NCBI RefSeq assembly: GCF_010211755.1
Contig: NZ_PDWR01000021.1
Span: 1-64,000 of the forward strand
From: Pseudoxanthomonas sangjuensis
GTDB lineage: Bacteria; Pseudomonadota; Gammaproteobacteria; Xanthomonadales; Xanthomonadaceae
Direction: 5' to 3'
Length of the DNA stretch: 64,000 nucleotides
Every line of letters starts with the position of its first letter. Positions within the stretch are counted from its first letter, which is position 1. The notes under the pieces were generated by a model. It was not told the origin of the DNA. It made no database searches and was given only the letters and a program-made list of their open reading frames with translations. This document shows, in pieces, positions 18,454 to 27,694 of the stretch. The position numbers and the translations under genes are program-made.

Positions 18454-19817
18454 CGGATGCCGGCTCCCGCCAATCCGTCCGGCGTCCAGGCCGAGTTCGA
18501 CAGCGGCTTGATGAACTTCAGGCCGACGTCGTAGGCGCCCAGCAGGCCGGTGATGTTGTAGCCGCCGCCGATGAAGTCGTGGAACGACTGCGCGGACGCC
18601 GACGGCGCCGGCAGGTCATACGACGGATTGGTGTAGACGAAGCCGGAACGGAACAGCTGCCCGCGGGCGTCGTACTGGTCGGAGGCCACCGCGATCCACG
18701 AATCCTCGTCGATGTAGAACACGCGCTTGGCGTAGATGTGGCGCTTGCCCGGCTTCAGCGTGGCCTCGACCACCCACACGCGATGCAGTTCCCAGCGCAC
18801 GTTATCGGGATTGACGTGGCCCGGCGTGGTCGCCGCGTACGGATCCTTGGCGTAGACCAGCTTGAAGCTGTTGTAGGGGATCAGCATTTCGCGCTTGCCC
18901 AGCAGCTTCCAGTCGTAGCGGTCCATGGCGCCGTTGAACACCCACGCTTCGTCGTAGGTCGAACGGCCCATCGCGCCCGGGTTGGGCGTGTCGTAGGCGA
19001 TTTCCGGCGCGAGCTTGACCCGGCGCTGGCCCGGCAGGTACTGCCAGGCCTTGCGGCCGAACTTCGTCGGGTTGATGTAGTCCTGCGCCAGCAGCGCTTC
19101 GCCCGCGCGGCGCGCCGGCGCCGTGTAGGCGATCTTGGTGCGGAAGTAGACGTCGTTCGGCGCGGACTGTCCCTTGCGATCCGGCGCGTAGTACGGATAG
19201 TCGACGTAGATCTCGCCGGTCGTGGCCAGCACCGCCTTGCCCGCCGGATTCACGTTGATCGAGTCGTACTTGGTGAAGTACGTCGATCCGTTGAAACGCA
19301 GCAGGTGGTTCCACATCACTTCCTGGCCCGTCTTCGGGATCGGGAACGGGAAGCCCGCGTACGTGCCCTGCAGGCCCAGGCCGCCGTCGGTGGTGCTCAC
19401 CGATTCGGCGTTCCTGCGCGTGTTGGCCAGCACGAAGTCCGGGAACGCCATCGAGCGATGCGTCGGATAGACGTCGACGCGCATGGTCTTGGGATAGCGG
19501 CGCAGCATCTCCTGCGTTCCGGCGGTCAGGAACTTCGCGTACTTCGCCAGATCGGCCGCGTGGACCGAATACAGCGGCTTCTCGCCCGCCCAGGGATCGG
19601 GGCGTACGCCGGAGCCGGCCTTGTAACCCGCCGGCGCGCGGGCGAGTCCGCCCTCGTAGGCGGGAATGGTGCCCTCGGCGTTGCCCGCCTTCTCCGCGCC
19701 GACGGCGGTCAGCGTGGTGCCCAGCCGCTGGGCTTCGTCGGCGCTCACGGCGGCCAGGGCGCTGCCGGAGGCGAGCGCGGCCAGCAGGCCGGCGCACAGG
19801 TATCGGAATTGGTTCAT
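18450..19817 (-). CDS. DUF1329 outer-membrane-associated protein
   Basis: This 455-aa protein has a clear signal peptide (cleavage after ALA near residue 23). The body is typical of DUF1329, a LolA/LolB-like fold family, with conserved-looking stretches such as GTIPAYEGG, YDTPNPGAMG and WELHRVWVVEATLKPG. Members usually accompany DUF1302 barrels and RND pumps, and a role in lipid or hydrophobic ligand handling has been proposed from the fold. The ATG is preceded by a GGAGAGA ribosome site. The frame extends far upstream without a start that would make sense, because it shadows DUF1302. The gap to DUF1302 is 20 bp. Confidence 0.85.
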   Translation of the reverse strand: MNQFRYLCAGLLAALASGSALAAVSADEAQRLGTTLTAVGAEKAGNAEGTIPAYEGGLARAPAGYKAGSGVRPDPWAGEKPLYSVHAADLAKYAKFLTAGTQEMLRRYPKTMRVDVYPTHRSMAFPDFVLANTRRNAESVSTTDGGLGLQGTYAGFPFPIPKTGQEVMWNHLLRFNGSTYFTKYDSINVNPAGKAVLATTGEIYVDYPYYAPDRKGQSAPNDVYFRTKIAYTAPARRAGEALLAQDYINPTKFGRKAWQYLPGQRRVKLAPEIAYDTPNPGAMGRSTYDEAWVFNGAMDRYDWKLLGKREMLIPYNSFKLVYAKDPYAATTPGHVNPDNVRWELHRVWVVEATLKPGKRHIYAKRVFYIDEDSWIAVASDQYDARGQLFRSGFVYTNPSYDLPAPSASAQSFHDFIGGGYNITGLLGAYDVGLKFIKPLSNSAWTPDGLAGAGIR

Positions 19818-19837
19818 TTCGTCTCTCCGCGGTTCGA

Positions 19838-21661
19838 TCAGAACGTGGTCTTGTAGGTCAGCAGCACATGGTCGCGATCCGACAGCACCGCGTTGGTGCC
19901 GTTGGGCACGTTCATCGCGCCCGATGCCGTACGGGTGTAGTCGCCGTAGAAGCCGACATAGCGCAACGCGACGTTGTGGCGCGCCTGGATGTCGGCGGCG
20001 ATACCGACCGAGAAGGAACCCGCCTGCTCGTTGCCGCCCGACAGCACGGCCGAGTTGCCCGACAGGCCCGCCGACCACGCGGTCGGCATGGACAGGTCCA
20101 CGCCTGGCATGACCTGGTACCAGGTGGGCGTAAAGGTCAGGTTGATGCCGAAGTAGTCCTTGCTGACCGCGTCGATGTTCGCCGGATTGCCGCGATACGC
20201 AGCCGACCCCTTGAACGCGCCCGGGTTGTGCGTGACCTTGTCCCAGCGGTTCCACGCCAGTTCGGCGCCCCACGACGCGGAGTCGAACAGCGGCGTTTCG
20301 GAAACCAGGCCCAGCAGGTTCACCACGCCGTGCAGCGTGTTGCCGCGCGCACCGGGCGCGTTGCCGTCGAGGTCGTCGATGGCGACCTGGCCGGCGGCGC
20401 GATTGACCAGCGGCGCGGGAAGCACGGTCACCGGCACGCTCTGCAGCGGCATGTTGCGGCGATAGCTCAGTTCGGCGCCCAGGCTCAGCGAGCCGACCTG
20501 CCTGCTCAGGCTCCAGCCGTAGATGTCGATGTCCTGGCCGAAGTAGACGTCGTAGCGGCCGACCTGGCCGGCGAGGATCTGCGGCACGCTGGCCGCCGCC
20601 GGGTTGATGTAGCAGGTGTTGGGAGCCAGCGGCGTCAGGCCGACGGCGCTGCACGTCGCGGCGGGCACGGCCGCCACCGCCGGCGTCACCGTCAGCTGCG
20701 GCTGGATGTCCGTGGCGCGACGCACGTACAGGCCGGTGGTGCCGCCACCCAGCCATTCCGGGCTCCAGCGCGCCATCAGGCCCCAGTCGCCGTGCTTCTT
20801 CGGCTCGTGGATATCGCCCGCCAGCAGGCGCTGGCCAGGGCCGATGACCAGCGAGTCGCCGCCGCGCAGCAGCGCGTCGTTGACCGTCAGGTAGCTGCCC
20901 GATTCCGGATAGCGGGCTTCTTCCCAGTCGAAGAAGGCCTGCAGGCCGATGGTGAGCTGCGTCGTCGGCTGCACCTGCAGCGTCACCGACGTGCGCGGGC
21001 GGAACAGTTCCTTCGCCTCGATGCCGGGCGTGGCCAGCGCCTTCCACAGGTCGAGCGAGTACTGGCCGTAGGAGATGCCGTGGATGGCGCCGCCACCGAA
21101 CAGGCTCTCGCCCCAGTACGCGGTGTGGCGGCCTGCGCGCAGGCTGACCGGCACGCTGCCGATGTCGCCGTGCGCGAATACGAACGCGTCCAGCAGTTCG
21201 CCCGAAGCGCCGCGCGCATAGCGGTCGGCATAAGACGACAGTTCGCCGGCGACCGGAGCGCCGCCGTCATCCAGGGTATTGGCCGTGGCGGCGTTGCGGT
21301 TGTCCAGCGATTGGTAGGCATGGTCGTACCAGGCGGTGCCGCTGACGCGGAAGCCGAAGCTGTCGCGGACCGTCACGTCGAATTCGCTGAGCAGGTCCAG
21401 GCGATTGGCCACGAGGCTGTTGCGATCGAAATTGCGGTCGCCGTCGTCGTAGTTCGGATTGGCCAGGATCGCGCCGTCCTGCTTCTCGGTGCGGATGCCG
21501 AGGTTGTAGCGGATGGTGTTGTCCCAGCGCACCACGACATCCGGGTTGCCGGTGCCGATCTCGGCAGCCTGCGCCGCGGGAGCGAACGACAGGGCGATGG
21601 CCGCCGCGAGCGACAGGCGATGGATCTTCGGGAAACGCAAATGGCGATCGTTGGGGATCAC
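19838..21661 (-). CDS. DUF1302 outer-membrane beta-barrel protein
   Basis: The protein has 607 aa. A signal peptide (cleavage after AQA near residue 32) precedes long amphipathic strands of alternating aromatic residues. The protein ends in phenylalanine (HVLLTYKTTF), the usual sorting signal for outer-membrane barrels. DUF1302 members are porin-like and often lie beside DUF1329, so uptake of a hydrophobic substrate is the likely role. A GTG start is chosen because CAGGAG sits 5 nt upstream and the signal peptide begins there. A small disulfide may form in the loop holding Cys residues near position 345-358. Substrate unknown. Confidence 0.85.
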   Translation of the reverse strand: MIPNDRHLRFPKIHRLSLAAAIALSFAPAAQAAEIGTGNPDVVVRWDNTIRYNLGIRTEKQDGAILANPNYDDGDRNFDRNSLVANRLDLLSEFDVTVRDSFGFRVSGTAWYDHAYQSLDNRNAATANTLDDGGAPVAGELSSYADRYARGASGELLDAFVFAHGDIGSVPVSLRAGRHTAYWGESLFGGGAIHGISYGQYSLDLWKALATPGIEAKELFRPRTSVTLQVQPTTQLTIGLQAFFDWEEARYPESGSYLTVNDALLRGGDSLVIGPGQRLLAGDIHEPKKHGDWGLMARWSPEWLGGGTTGLYVRRATDIQPQLTVTPAVAAVPAATCSAVGLTPLAPNTCYINPAAASVPQILAGQVGRYDVYFGQDIDIYGWSLSRQVGSLSLGAELSYRRNMPLQSVPVTVLPAPLVNRAAGQVAIDDLDGNAPGARGNTLHGVVNLLGLVSETPLFDSASWGAELAWNRWDKVTHNPGAFKGSAAYRGNPANIDAVSKDYFGINLTFTPTWYQVMPGVDLSMPTAWSAGLSGNSAVLSGGNEQAGSFSVGIAADIQARHNVALRYVGFYGDYTRTASGAMNVPNGTNAVLSDRDHVLLTYKTTF

Positions 21662-21710
21662 GGGAACTCCTGTGGTTGTTTTGTAGCGGAGCCGGTGTGG
21701 GGTTCCGGAA

Positions 21711-22553
21711 TCAGACGAAGCCGACGCGGCGCGCGTCCTGCAACATCAGGCGCTGCGCCAGTCGTCGCGAGCAGCGACGCAAGTAGTAGAGGGGAGCCGC
21801 GAATGGGCCGACCAGCACGAGCTCGCGCCGCTGTCGCACGCCGCGCACGATCGCATCGGCGACCACGTCGGGCCGGCCGCCCTGCTTCGCGTAGTACGCC
21901 GTGAGGCGCTCGTACTGCGCATCGCCGATCGACGCGGCGACACTGGCGCGGGCCTTCGTGATCTGGGTATTGATGATGCCGGGGCAGACCGTCGTCACCC
22001 CGACCTGCGCACCCTTGAGCTTCAGCTCGAGGCACAGGCTTTCGCCCAGGCCCACCACCGCATGCTTCACCGCGGCGTACGCGCTCATGTTGGGCGCAGC
22101 CACCAATCCGGCCAGCGACGCGACGTTGACGATGCGGCGCTCTCCCCCTGCGCCGACCATGTCGGGCAAGAAGGCGCGACAACCGTTCACCACGCCCATG
22201 AGGTTGACCTGCAACACCCTTTCCCAGGCCTCGACCGGCGTGTCCATGAACGAGCCGAGGTAGCCGATGCCGGCATTGTTGACCAGCACATCCAGCGCCG
22301 GGATGCGGATTTCGCTGCGCACCCACCGGGCCAGATCCGCCATCGCCTTCGCATCGGCAACGTTCACGACCCGGGTGGCGCAATCCCGCCCCAGCGCCAG
22401 CACCTCGTCGCACGCCTTCTGCAGCGCCCGATCGTCGATGTCGACCAGCACGAGGTTGGCGCCGGCCCTGGCGAACGCCAGGGCCGTGGCGCGACCGATG
22501 CCGGAAGCGGCTCCCGTCACGAGGACCCAGCCCGCGCACTCTCCCCTGCGCAT
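21711..22553 (-). CDS. short-chain dehydrogenase/reductase (SDR)
   Basis: The 280-aa classical SDR has the NAD(P) motif TGAASGIG near residues 14-21, the structural NNAGIG motif, and the catalytic Ser with Tyr-x3-Lys (SAYAAVK). The aspartate in VLVDIDD after the second strand favours NAD over NADP. I chose the ATG at 22553 because GAGG stands 8 nt before it. A TTG at 22571 would add six residues and overlap the cupin gene. It would oxidise a hydroxyl or reduce a ketone on the substrate handled by this operon, possibly the alcohol released by the sulfatase. That link is inference. Confidence 0.85.
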   Translation of the reverse strand: MRRGECAGWVLVTGAASGIGRATALAFARAGANLVLVDIDDRALQKACDEVLALGRDCATRVVNVADAKAMADLARWVRSEIRIPALDVLVNNAGIGYLGSFMDTPVEAWERVLQVNLMGVVNGCRAFLPDMVGAGGERRIVNVASLAGLVAAPNMSAYAAVKHAVVGLGESLCLELKLKGAQVGVTTVCPGIINTQITKARASVAASIGDAQYERLTAYYAKQGGRPDVVADAIVRGVRQRRELVLVGPFAAPLYYLRRCSRRLAQRLMLQDARRVGFV

Positions 22554-22563
22554 GCCTGCGGCC

Positions 22564-23034
22564 TCAGCCAAAAGCCGTCAGGTCCCGGGGCGTGATGCCG
22601 GCCTGCTCGCAGTAGGACAGATAGCGCTGCAGCCCGGTCTTCCAGTTTTCGATGGCCAGCACCTGGCCGTTCGCATCGAGGAAGATCAGGTCGCCCACCA
22701 CGATGTTCAGCACGACGACCTGGCCTTCGTCGCCGACCGCTTCCGGCGTGTGGCTGGACGCGGCGGTTTCGAACACGACGCTGCCCGGGCCGGCGATCCA
22801 GTCGTGCTCCTTGTACTTCCAGCGTCCCTCGATCGTGTAGACGATGACGGTGCCAGAATGGTGGTGGCGCGGCAGTTCCATGCCCGCTGGCGCCTTCATC
22901 AGCACGATCATCTCGCCGCGGATCGGATCGAGCTTGAAATACTTCAGGTAGACGTCGTTCGTATAGGGCGCGAAGGGCACCCAGGGCAGCGCTTCGTCGT
23001 CCATTACCGAAACATGGACCTGCTCGTGATACAT
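22564..23034 (-). CDS. cupin protein, dihydroxyacetophenone-dioxygenase-like
   Basis: The product is 156 aa when started at the ATG at 23034, which has AGGAGGG 5 nt upstream. A further ATG-like start six codons upstream lies before that ribosome site and is rejected. The cupin signature is RHHHSGTVIVYTIEG (three histidines and the Gly turn) with the second motif near PGSVVFETAASSHT. The sequence recalls 2,4'-dihydroxyacetophenone dioxygenase-family cupins, small metal enzymes that cleave carbon-carbon bonds. This is the first gene of the nine-gene operon. It could also be a non-catalytic ligand-binding cupin. Confidence 0.75.
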   Translation of the reverse strand: MYHEQVHVSVMDDEALPWVPFAPYTNDVYLKYFKLDPIRGEMIVLMKAPAGMELPRHHHSGTVIVYTIEGRWKYKEHDWIAGPGSVVFETAASSHTPEAVGDEGQVVVLNIVVGDLIFLDANGQVLAIENWKTGLQRYLSYCEQAGITPRDLTAFG

Positions 23035-23237
23035 GAATCCCTCCTGTGGCATGCGTGGCTGCCGCCGACTAGAATCCGCCGGCAGCGGGCTATGTCTTTC
23101 CGGGAAAACCCGGGCCGGGATACACCGGTAGTACCATGGTCAGCGGAAGCATCGGAGTTGCGCGAGGTCCGGTAACGACATCTTCCTGTCAGTTCTCGAC
23201 AGCCGCGAAGTTCCGGACAAGCAAGGGGGAGACCGCC
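23035..23237. promoter_or_regulatory. divergent promoter region between cupin operon and AraC gene
   Basis: This 203-bp gap must hold the promoter of the 13.4-kb operon (leftward) and of the AraC regulator (rightward). I see nested dyads: CTGTC (23186-23190) with GACAG (23198-23202), and GTCCGG (23167-23172) with CCGGAC (23213-23218). Both are candidate regulator sites. No -35/-10 pair is convincing by eye. Confidence 0.4.
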
Positions 23238-24287
23238 ATGAACACAGCGCGCAGGGTTCCAGTCCGGTACCTGGTCCTGCTTCGCGATTGGCTCCAGGCC
23301 CATGGAGTCGATACGGTCGCCCTGCTGCGCATGGCGGACATCGCCAGCGCAAAGTTCGACCAGCGCGACGCCGCGCTGGAACCGATGGAAGTGGAGGCTT
23401 TCATCGCCAGCGCGCGCCAGCTGACGGGCCACAGCGATCTCGGCTTCGAGCTCGGCCGGCTGATAAAGATGACCTCGCACGACCTGCTCGGCTACGGCAT
23501 GCTCAGCTGCCGGAACATCGACGAGGTGATGCGCCTGGTGATGCGGCACTACCACCTCATGACCGAGACCTTCTCCTTTCGCTACCAGCGCGAGCCGGCG
23601 GGCGCGGGCGAAGTGGTCTACGCACCGACGATCGCGATGCCGCTGGAGATGCTGCGCTTCTACCTGGAGACCCTGGCGGTCGCGCACGACAACCAGCTGC
23701 GCTCGATGCTGGGCGGCAGCGGCGGCGGACTCGACATCTTCGTATCGATGCCGCCGCCTCCGCACATCGCGCGCTATCGCGCATTGGCGCCGACGCGGTT
23801 CCATTTCGACGAGGGCTCCCTGCCCAGCGTGCGCGTGGTCATGGGACCGGACGTCCTCGACCACCCATTGCCGTTCGCCGACGTCCACCAGATGCGGGAA
23901 ATCGACCGGCGTTGCGAGGCCATGGGCCAGCGGCCACGCAGCACCAGCCAGGACTGGGTCGAATACTTGCGCATGATGATCCGGCAGTCCGACGGGCAGG
24001 CGCCGACGCTGGAGAGCATTGCCCAGAGCAACAGGGTTTCCCCGCGTACCATCGACCGCTATTTGCGGCGGGAGAACCTGAGCTTCCGGGAACTCCTGCA
24101 GCAGGTGCGCTTCGAGCGCGCCTGCGAACTGCTTCTGGGCTCCGACACCACCGTTTCGCAGATCGCCGTGCGGCTTGGCTTCAGCGATTCGGCGAACTTC
24201 GGCCGCGCCTTCCGGCGCGCCATTGGAGTGACTCCCACCGAATACCGCCGGCGCGCCAAAGAGAGGCACGGTGGCCTTTCTTCATAG
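23238..24287 (+). CDS. AraC-family regulator with arabinose-binding-like N-domain
   Basis: The 349-aa protein starts at the ATG preceded by AAGGGGGAGA. A longer frame begins at 23136 but lacks a ribosome site. Residues about 20-200 resemble the PF12625 effector domain (for example TGHSDLGFELG, LLGYGMLSCRNIDEVMRL). The C-terminal 100 residues form the AraC double helix-turn-helix, with SNRVSPRTIDRYLRRENLSF and VSQIAVRLGFSDSANFGRAF followed by the GVTPTEYRR signature. It is divergent from the sulfatase/RND operon and is the likely activator of it, probably sensing a hydrophobic ligand or its breakdown product. The ligand is unknown. Confidence 0.9.
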   Translation: MNTARRVPVRYLVLLRDWLQAHGVDTVALLRMADIASAKFDQRDAALEPMEVEAFIASARQLTGHSDLGFELGRLIKMTSHDLLGYGMLSCRNIDEVMRLVMRHYHLMTETFSFRYQREPAGAGEVVYAPTIAMPLEMLRFYLETLAVAHDNQLRSMLGGSGGGLDIFVSMPPPPHIARYRALAPTRFHFDEGSLPSVRVVMGPDVLDHPLPFADVHQMREIDRRCEAMGQRPRSTSQDWVEYLRMMIRQSDGQAPTLESIAQSNRVSPRTIDRYLRRENLSFRELLQQVRFERACELLLGSDTTVSQIAVRLGFSDSANFGRAFRRAIGVTPTEYRRRAKERHGGLSS

Positions 24288-24420
24288 GGCGCGCTCCACC
24301 GATCACCCTTCCTCGCGCCCTGCCCTTCGTTTCCATCGCCCTTCGTTCGCCGTATCATCATCCATGCAACAGATCGCCGGTGTCGCCCTTACTTTCTGAA
24401 TCAGTCATGCCTCATCAGCG

Positions 24421-27084
24421 ATGCTAGAATTCGACGCCGTCCTGAAAACGGCTCCGCCGCGACTGCCTGAATCCTCGCTCAAGCGCGAGCGGCTGACCCA
24501 GCGCTGGAAAGATCTCGCCGATCGCAGCGCCGTTGCGGTGATCGCCCCCGCGGGCTTCGGCAAGACCACGCTCCTGCTGCAATGGCGGCAACTGTGGTCG
24601 AACCGGAATGCCACGGTCGCCTGGCTTGGCGCCGACGCCGAGGACGACCCCGCGAGGTTCACCTCGATCCTGCTCCATGCGCTGGCGCATGCACACGCGC
24701 CCGACTCCGCTCCCTTCGATTCGCTGGCGACGATGTACGGCAGCAGGCCCGGCCAGGAAATCGAGGCCATGACGGGGGCGCTGGCCGAGATCGCCCGCTC
24801 GGACAGCGAAACCGTGCTCGTCATCGACGACGCGGAACGGCTGCCCGAGGCGACGCACGAACTGGTCCAGTACCTCTTCCTGAATGCGCCGGCCAACTTC
24901 CGCCTGCTCATCGGCTCCCGGAAGCCGCTCCCCATCAGCGCCACGGAATCGGCCGCCAAGGGCCATCTGGCCATTCTCAACCACGAAGACCTCCGCCTTC
25001 GCCTGGAAGAATCCCTGGAAGTCATCAAGCGGCGTCTTGGGCGGAAAGCGGGCGCGAACGAACAGGTGCATCTGCACGAAATCACCCAAGGCTGGCCCAT
25101 CGGGTTGCAATTGGCCATCTCGGCGGTCGAGCACCAACCGGACATGGCCGACGCCGTCAGGTCGCTGTCGACCAGGCACGGCAACCTTCAGGAATACCTG
25201 GTCAGGTCCATGTTTTCCCGGCTTCGCGAGCCGTTGGCGTCTTTCCTCGTCCGGATTTCCGTTCTCGACCATATCAACCCGGGCCTTTGCGAGGCCGTTG
25301 CCGGTCCGTGCGGCCCGCTGATCCGGCAGGTCGTCGATGAAGTGCCCACGACGGTCCTCGGCGAGGACGATTCGCTGGTATTGCATCCGCTGGTCCGCGA
25401 TTTCCTGCACGACAGGTTCAAGCAGCTCCCGCAGCGGGAGCAGATCGAAACCCATGCCCGCGCCTCCCGCTGGCTTGCCGACCACGGTCGATTCGACAGC
25501 GCGGCGCGCCATGCGTTTGCGTCCGGGGACGAACCGCTCGCGCATGCCTGCGTGGCGCGCTCCCTCTGGGCGCTGGGGACCCAGGGAAGGCTGGCCGAAG
25601 CGCGGGAATTGGTGGAACGCATTCCCTCCCTCATCCTCGCCGCGGACACCCGGCTCAGGCTCGAGGCGGCCTGGCTGGACGCATTGGGCGAACGGAACGA
25701 AGCCGCAATGAGTGTCGCGCGCGGCGTTGCCGAGGATCCGGAAACCGTCCCGCAATTGCGCATGACCGCCCTCAGGGTGGCGGGCGGAGCGGCCGCGTAT
25801 TCCGATCGCGTGGGATTGCTGCCGGGGATCATCGAGGCTTGGCCGGACGCGCCCGACCAAGCGGACGACCCTCTCTACAAGGCGGCGCCATTGAACGCGC
25901 AGGCGCTCGTCGCATTGCATGCCGGCGCCAGTGGGCACGTACGCGAACTGCTGGCCCGGTGGTCGGCCCTCGGATCGTCCGGGTCGCTCCGGCTGGCCGC
26001 CGCGCTCGGCCGGGCCATGTCGTGCCTGAGCCATCTATGGGACGGCAATGCCTGCCTGGCGGAAGAAGGGCTCGAAGAAGCCCTCGCCCAAGCCGAAAGG
26101 GAAGAAGGCCGCCGCGGCATGATTTCCTGCATCCTCGCCGCCGTTCTGACCGCGGTACAGACCGAGCGCGACCGGCCCCAGGCCGCGCTGATGCTGATGG
26201 CGAATCGACTCGACGTCGTCGAGCGGTCGGGCTTCCCCGACACGATCCTTGCCGCGTATCGCGCCCTCGCCCGCATCGCGATGCGCCAGGGCGACGACCG
26301 GCGCGCCCTCAATCTGCTCTCGAGCCTGCATGCGATCGGCAAGGGCCGCAACATGCCCCGCCTGTGCATGCACAGCCTTGCGGACCGGATCCGGATCCAC
26401 GCGATGCGCGCGCGCATCGAAACCGCGGCCAAGCTCGCCTGCGCGCTCGATGAACTTTCGCCCCGCTTCCAGTCGCGCGAATTCCAGCCGTTCCTTGCGC
26501 AGCACCAGCTGGCCTCGCGCATGTCGCAGGCATACATCGCACTGGCCCGGAAGGACCCCGATGCCTCCCGGCTGCAGCTGGAAGCGGCCGCCGCCATTGC
26601 GGACAGGCTCAATTGCGGGCGCGAGGCATTGACGATCAAGGCGCTTCGGGCCGTCGTGTCGAGGCAACTCGAGTCCGCCGATGCGCTGCCCCTGCTGGCG
26701 GAGGCGCTGGGGCTAGCGGATATCGGGGGCATCGCCAGGCTGGCGGAAGACACTCATCCGCTGGCCGCCCGGATGGCCCGCGAACTGCGCCATCCGGATG
26801 GGCCCGAGGGAGCCGGCGCGCCGTCTCTCCCGGCGTCGGCCAATCGCGGCGCCACGGCCACCCCGGCCCCGGCGTCATCCGGCCACGGCTTGCTCACCGC
26901 GAAAGAAGCGAATGTCCTCCAGCTCCTGGCCCAGGGCCTGCCCAACAAGCTGATCGCGAATCACATGAGCATCAGCGACGAAACCGTGAAATGGCACCTC
27001 AAGAACATCTTCGGCAAGCTCTCCGCGGGAAATCGCCGGCATGCGATCGACCGCGCGCGCCTGCTTGGCCTGGTGCGGCACTGA
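24421..27084 (+). CDS. MalT/AlkS-like LuxR-family ATPase regulator
   Basis: The 887-aa protein has a Walker A motif (APAGFGKTT, residues 42-50), a Walker B-like VLVIDDAERL near 134-143, a long TPR-like helical middle region, and a C-terminal LuxR helix-turn-helix (LLTAKEANVLQLLAQGLPNK, DETVKWHLKN) at about 820-880. This is the LAL/MalT architecture, also seen in AlkS, the regulator of alkane genes that include alkK. The ATG is the only start between an in-frame stop at 24397 and the P-loop region, but I see no ribosome site. It is tandem to the AraC gene, so it may control the operon or itself respond to the same compound. Confidence 0.85.
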   Translation: MLEFDAVLKTAPPRLPESSLKRERLTQRWKDLADRSAVAVIAPAGFGKTTLLLQWRQLWSNRNATVAWLGADAEDDPARFTSILLHALAHAHAPDSAPFDSLATMYGSRPGQEIEAMTGALAEIARSDSETVLVIDDAERLPEATHELVQYLFLNAPANFRLLIGSRKPLPISATESAAKGHLAILNHEDLRLRLEESLEVIKRRLGRKAGANEQVHLHEITQGWPIGLQLAISAVEHQPDMADAVRSLSTRHGNLQEYLVRSMFSRLREPLASFLVRISVLDHINPGLCEAVAGPCGPLIRQVVDEVPTTVLGEDDSLVLHPLVRDFLHDRFKQLPQREQIETHARASRWLADHGRFDSAARHAFASGDEPLAHACVARSLWALGTQGRLAEARELVERIPSLILAADTRLRLEAAWLDALGERNEAAMSVARGVAEDPETVPQLRMTALRVAGGAAAYSDRVGLLPGIIEAWPDAPDQADDPLYKAAPLNAQALVALHAGASGHVRELLARWSALGSSGSLRLAAALGRAMSCLSHLWDGNACLAEEGLEEALAQAEREEGRRGMISCILAAVLTAVQTERDRPQAALMLMANRLDVVERSGFPDTILAAYRALARIAMRQGDDRRALNLLSSLHAIGKGRNMPRLCMHSLADRIRIHAMRARIETAAKLACALDELSPRFQSREFQPFLAQHQLASRMSQAYIALARKDPDASRLQLEAAAAIADRLNCGREALTIKALRAVVSRQLESADALPLLAEALGLADIGGIARLAEDTHPLAARMARELRHPDGPEGAGAPSLPASANRGATATPAPASSGHGLLTAKEANVLQLLAQGLPNKLIANHMSISDETVKWHLKNIFGKLSAGNRRHAIDRARLLGLVRH

Positions 27085-27106
27085 CGGCCGGCACGCCCTT
27101 CCGGCG

Positions 27107-27694
27107 TCATGCGGGTGCGCCGGGCCGTGGCCGGGGCGGCAATGGATGCAGTGTCGCCCCTTCGAAATAGGACACCCGCAGCTGCAGGCCCCTCGGCGAA
27201 TAGCCGATGAAGGCCGAATCGGCCGCGGGCTCGAATGCGCGGGTATAGCGCGCCGATAGCAGCTGGTTCTCCAACTCCAGCAGAACGCCTATGCTCTCCG
27301 GCGTCGCCTGCGCGGCGGTGTAGTCCTGCAGCACCTGCCGCGCGCGGTTGAAGAAGGGAACCGCCTGCTTGTGCCCGCGGAATTCCGGGGCGAAGAACTG
27401 CCGGTAGTAGTACAACGGCTGGCGCAGGCGCCGGGGAAAGCTCAGGACTGCCGTGCCGACGCCGCAGAGCGCGCCATCGCCGCTGCGGGCGACGCATACC
27501 GCCTGGCGTGCGCGTATCGCCGCCCTTTCGGGATCGGGCACGGCGTTGGTACGTCCCCACAGCTCGACCAGCTCGGCCGTGAGTCCGGCATCGACCTGCT
27601 TCCAGACCGGAATGATTTCGAACGGCACTTCTGTGTTCAATTCGGCAATCCCCTGACGGCGGCGGGCTTCGGCGAAGCCCCTCCGCCCAATCAC
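27107..27694 (-). CDS. putative GNAT-like acyltransferase fold protein
   Basis: The 195-aa protein is unrecognised at gene level. The order of elements suggests a GNAT-type N-acyltransferase: a helix with LTAELVELW, the strand AVCVARSGDGALCGVGTAVL, and the segment APEFRGHKQAVPFFNRARQV in the place of the acyl-CoA loop. No residue can be called catalytic. The start codon is GTG and overlaps the EF-hand gene stop as GTGA, so the two are translationally coupled. It is the last of three small genes following an autotransporter and converges on the LuxR gene. It could act in modification of the secreted protein, but this is speculation. Confidence 0.5.
   Translation of the reverse strand: MIGRRGFAEARRRQGIAELNTEVPFEIIPVWKQVDAGLTAELVELWGRTNAVPDPERAAIRARQAVCVARSGDGALCGVGTAVLSFPRRLRQPLYYYRQFFAPEFRGHKQAVPFFNRARQVLQDYTAAQATPESIGVLLELENQLLSARYTRAFEPAADSAFIGYSPRGLQLRVSYFEGATLHPLPPRPRPGAPA

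Noticed and set aside
27083-27109. Possible terminator between LuxR and acyltransferase-like genes
   Set aside because: Only an imperfect stem GACGGCCGG/CCGGCGTC overlapping both gene ends, with no T-run.
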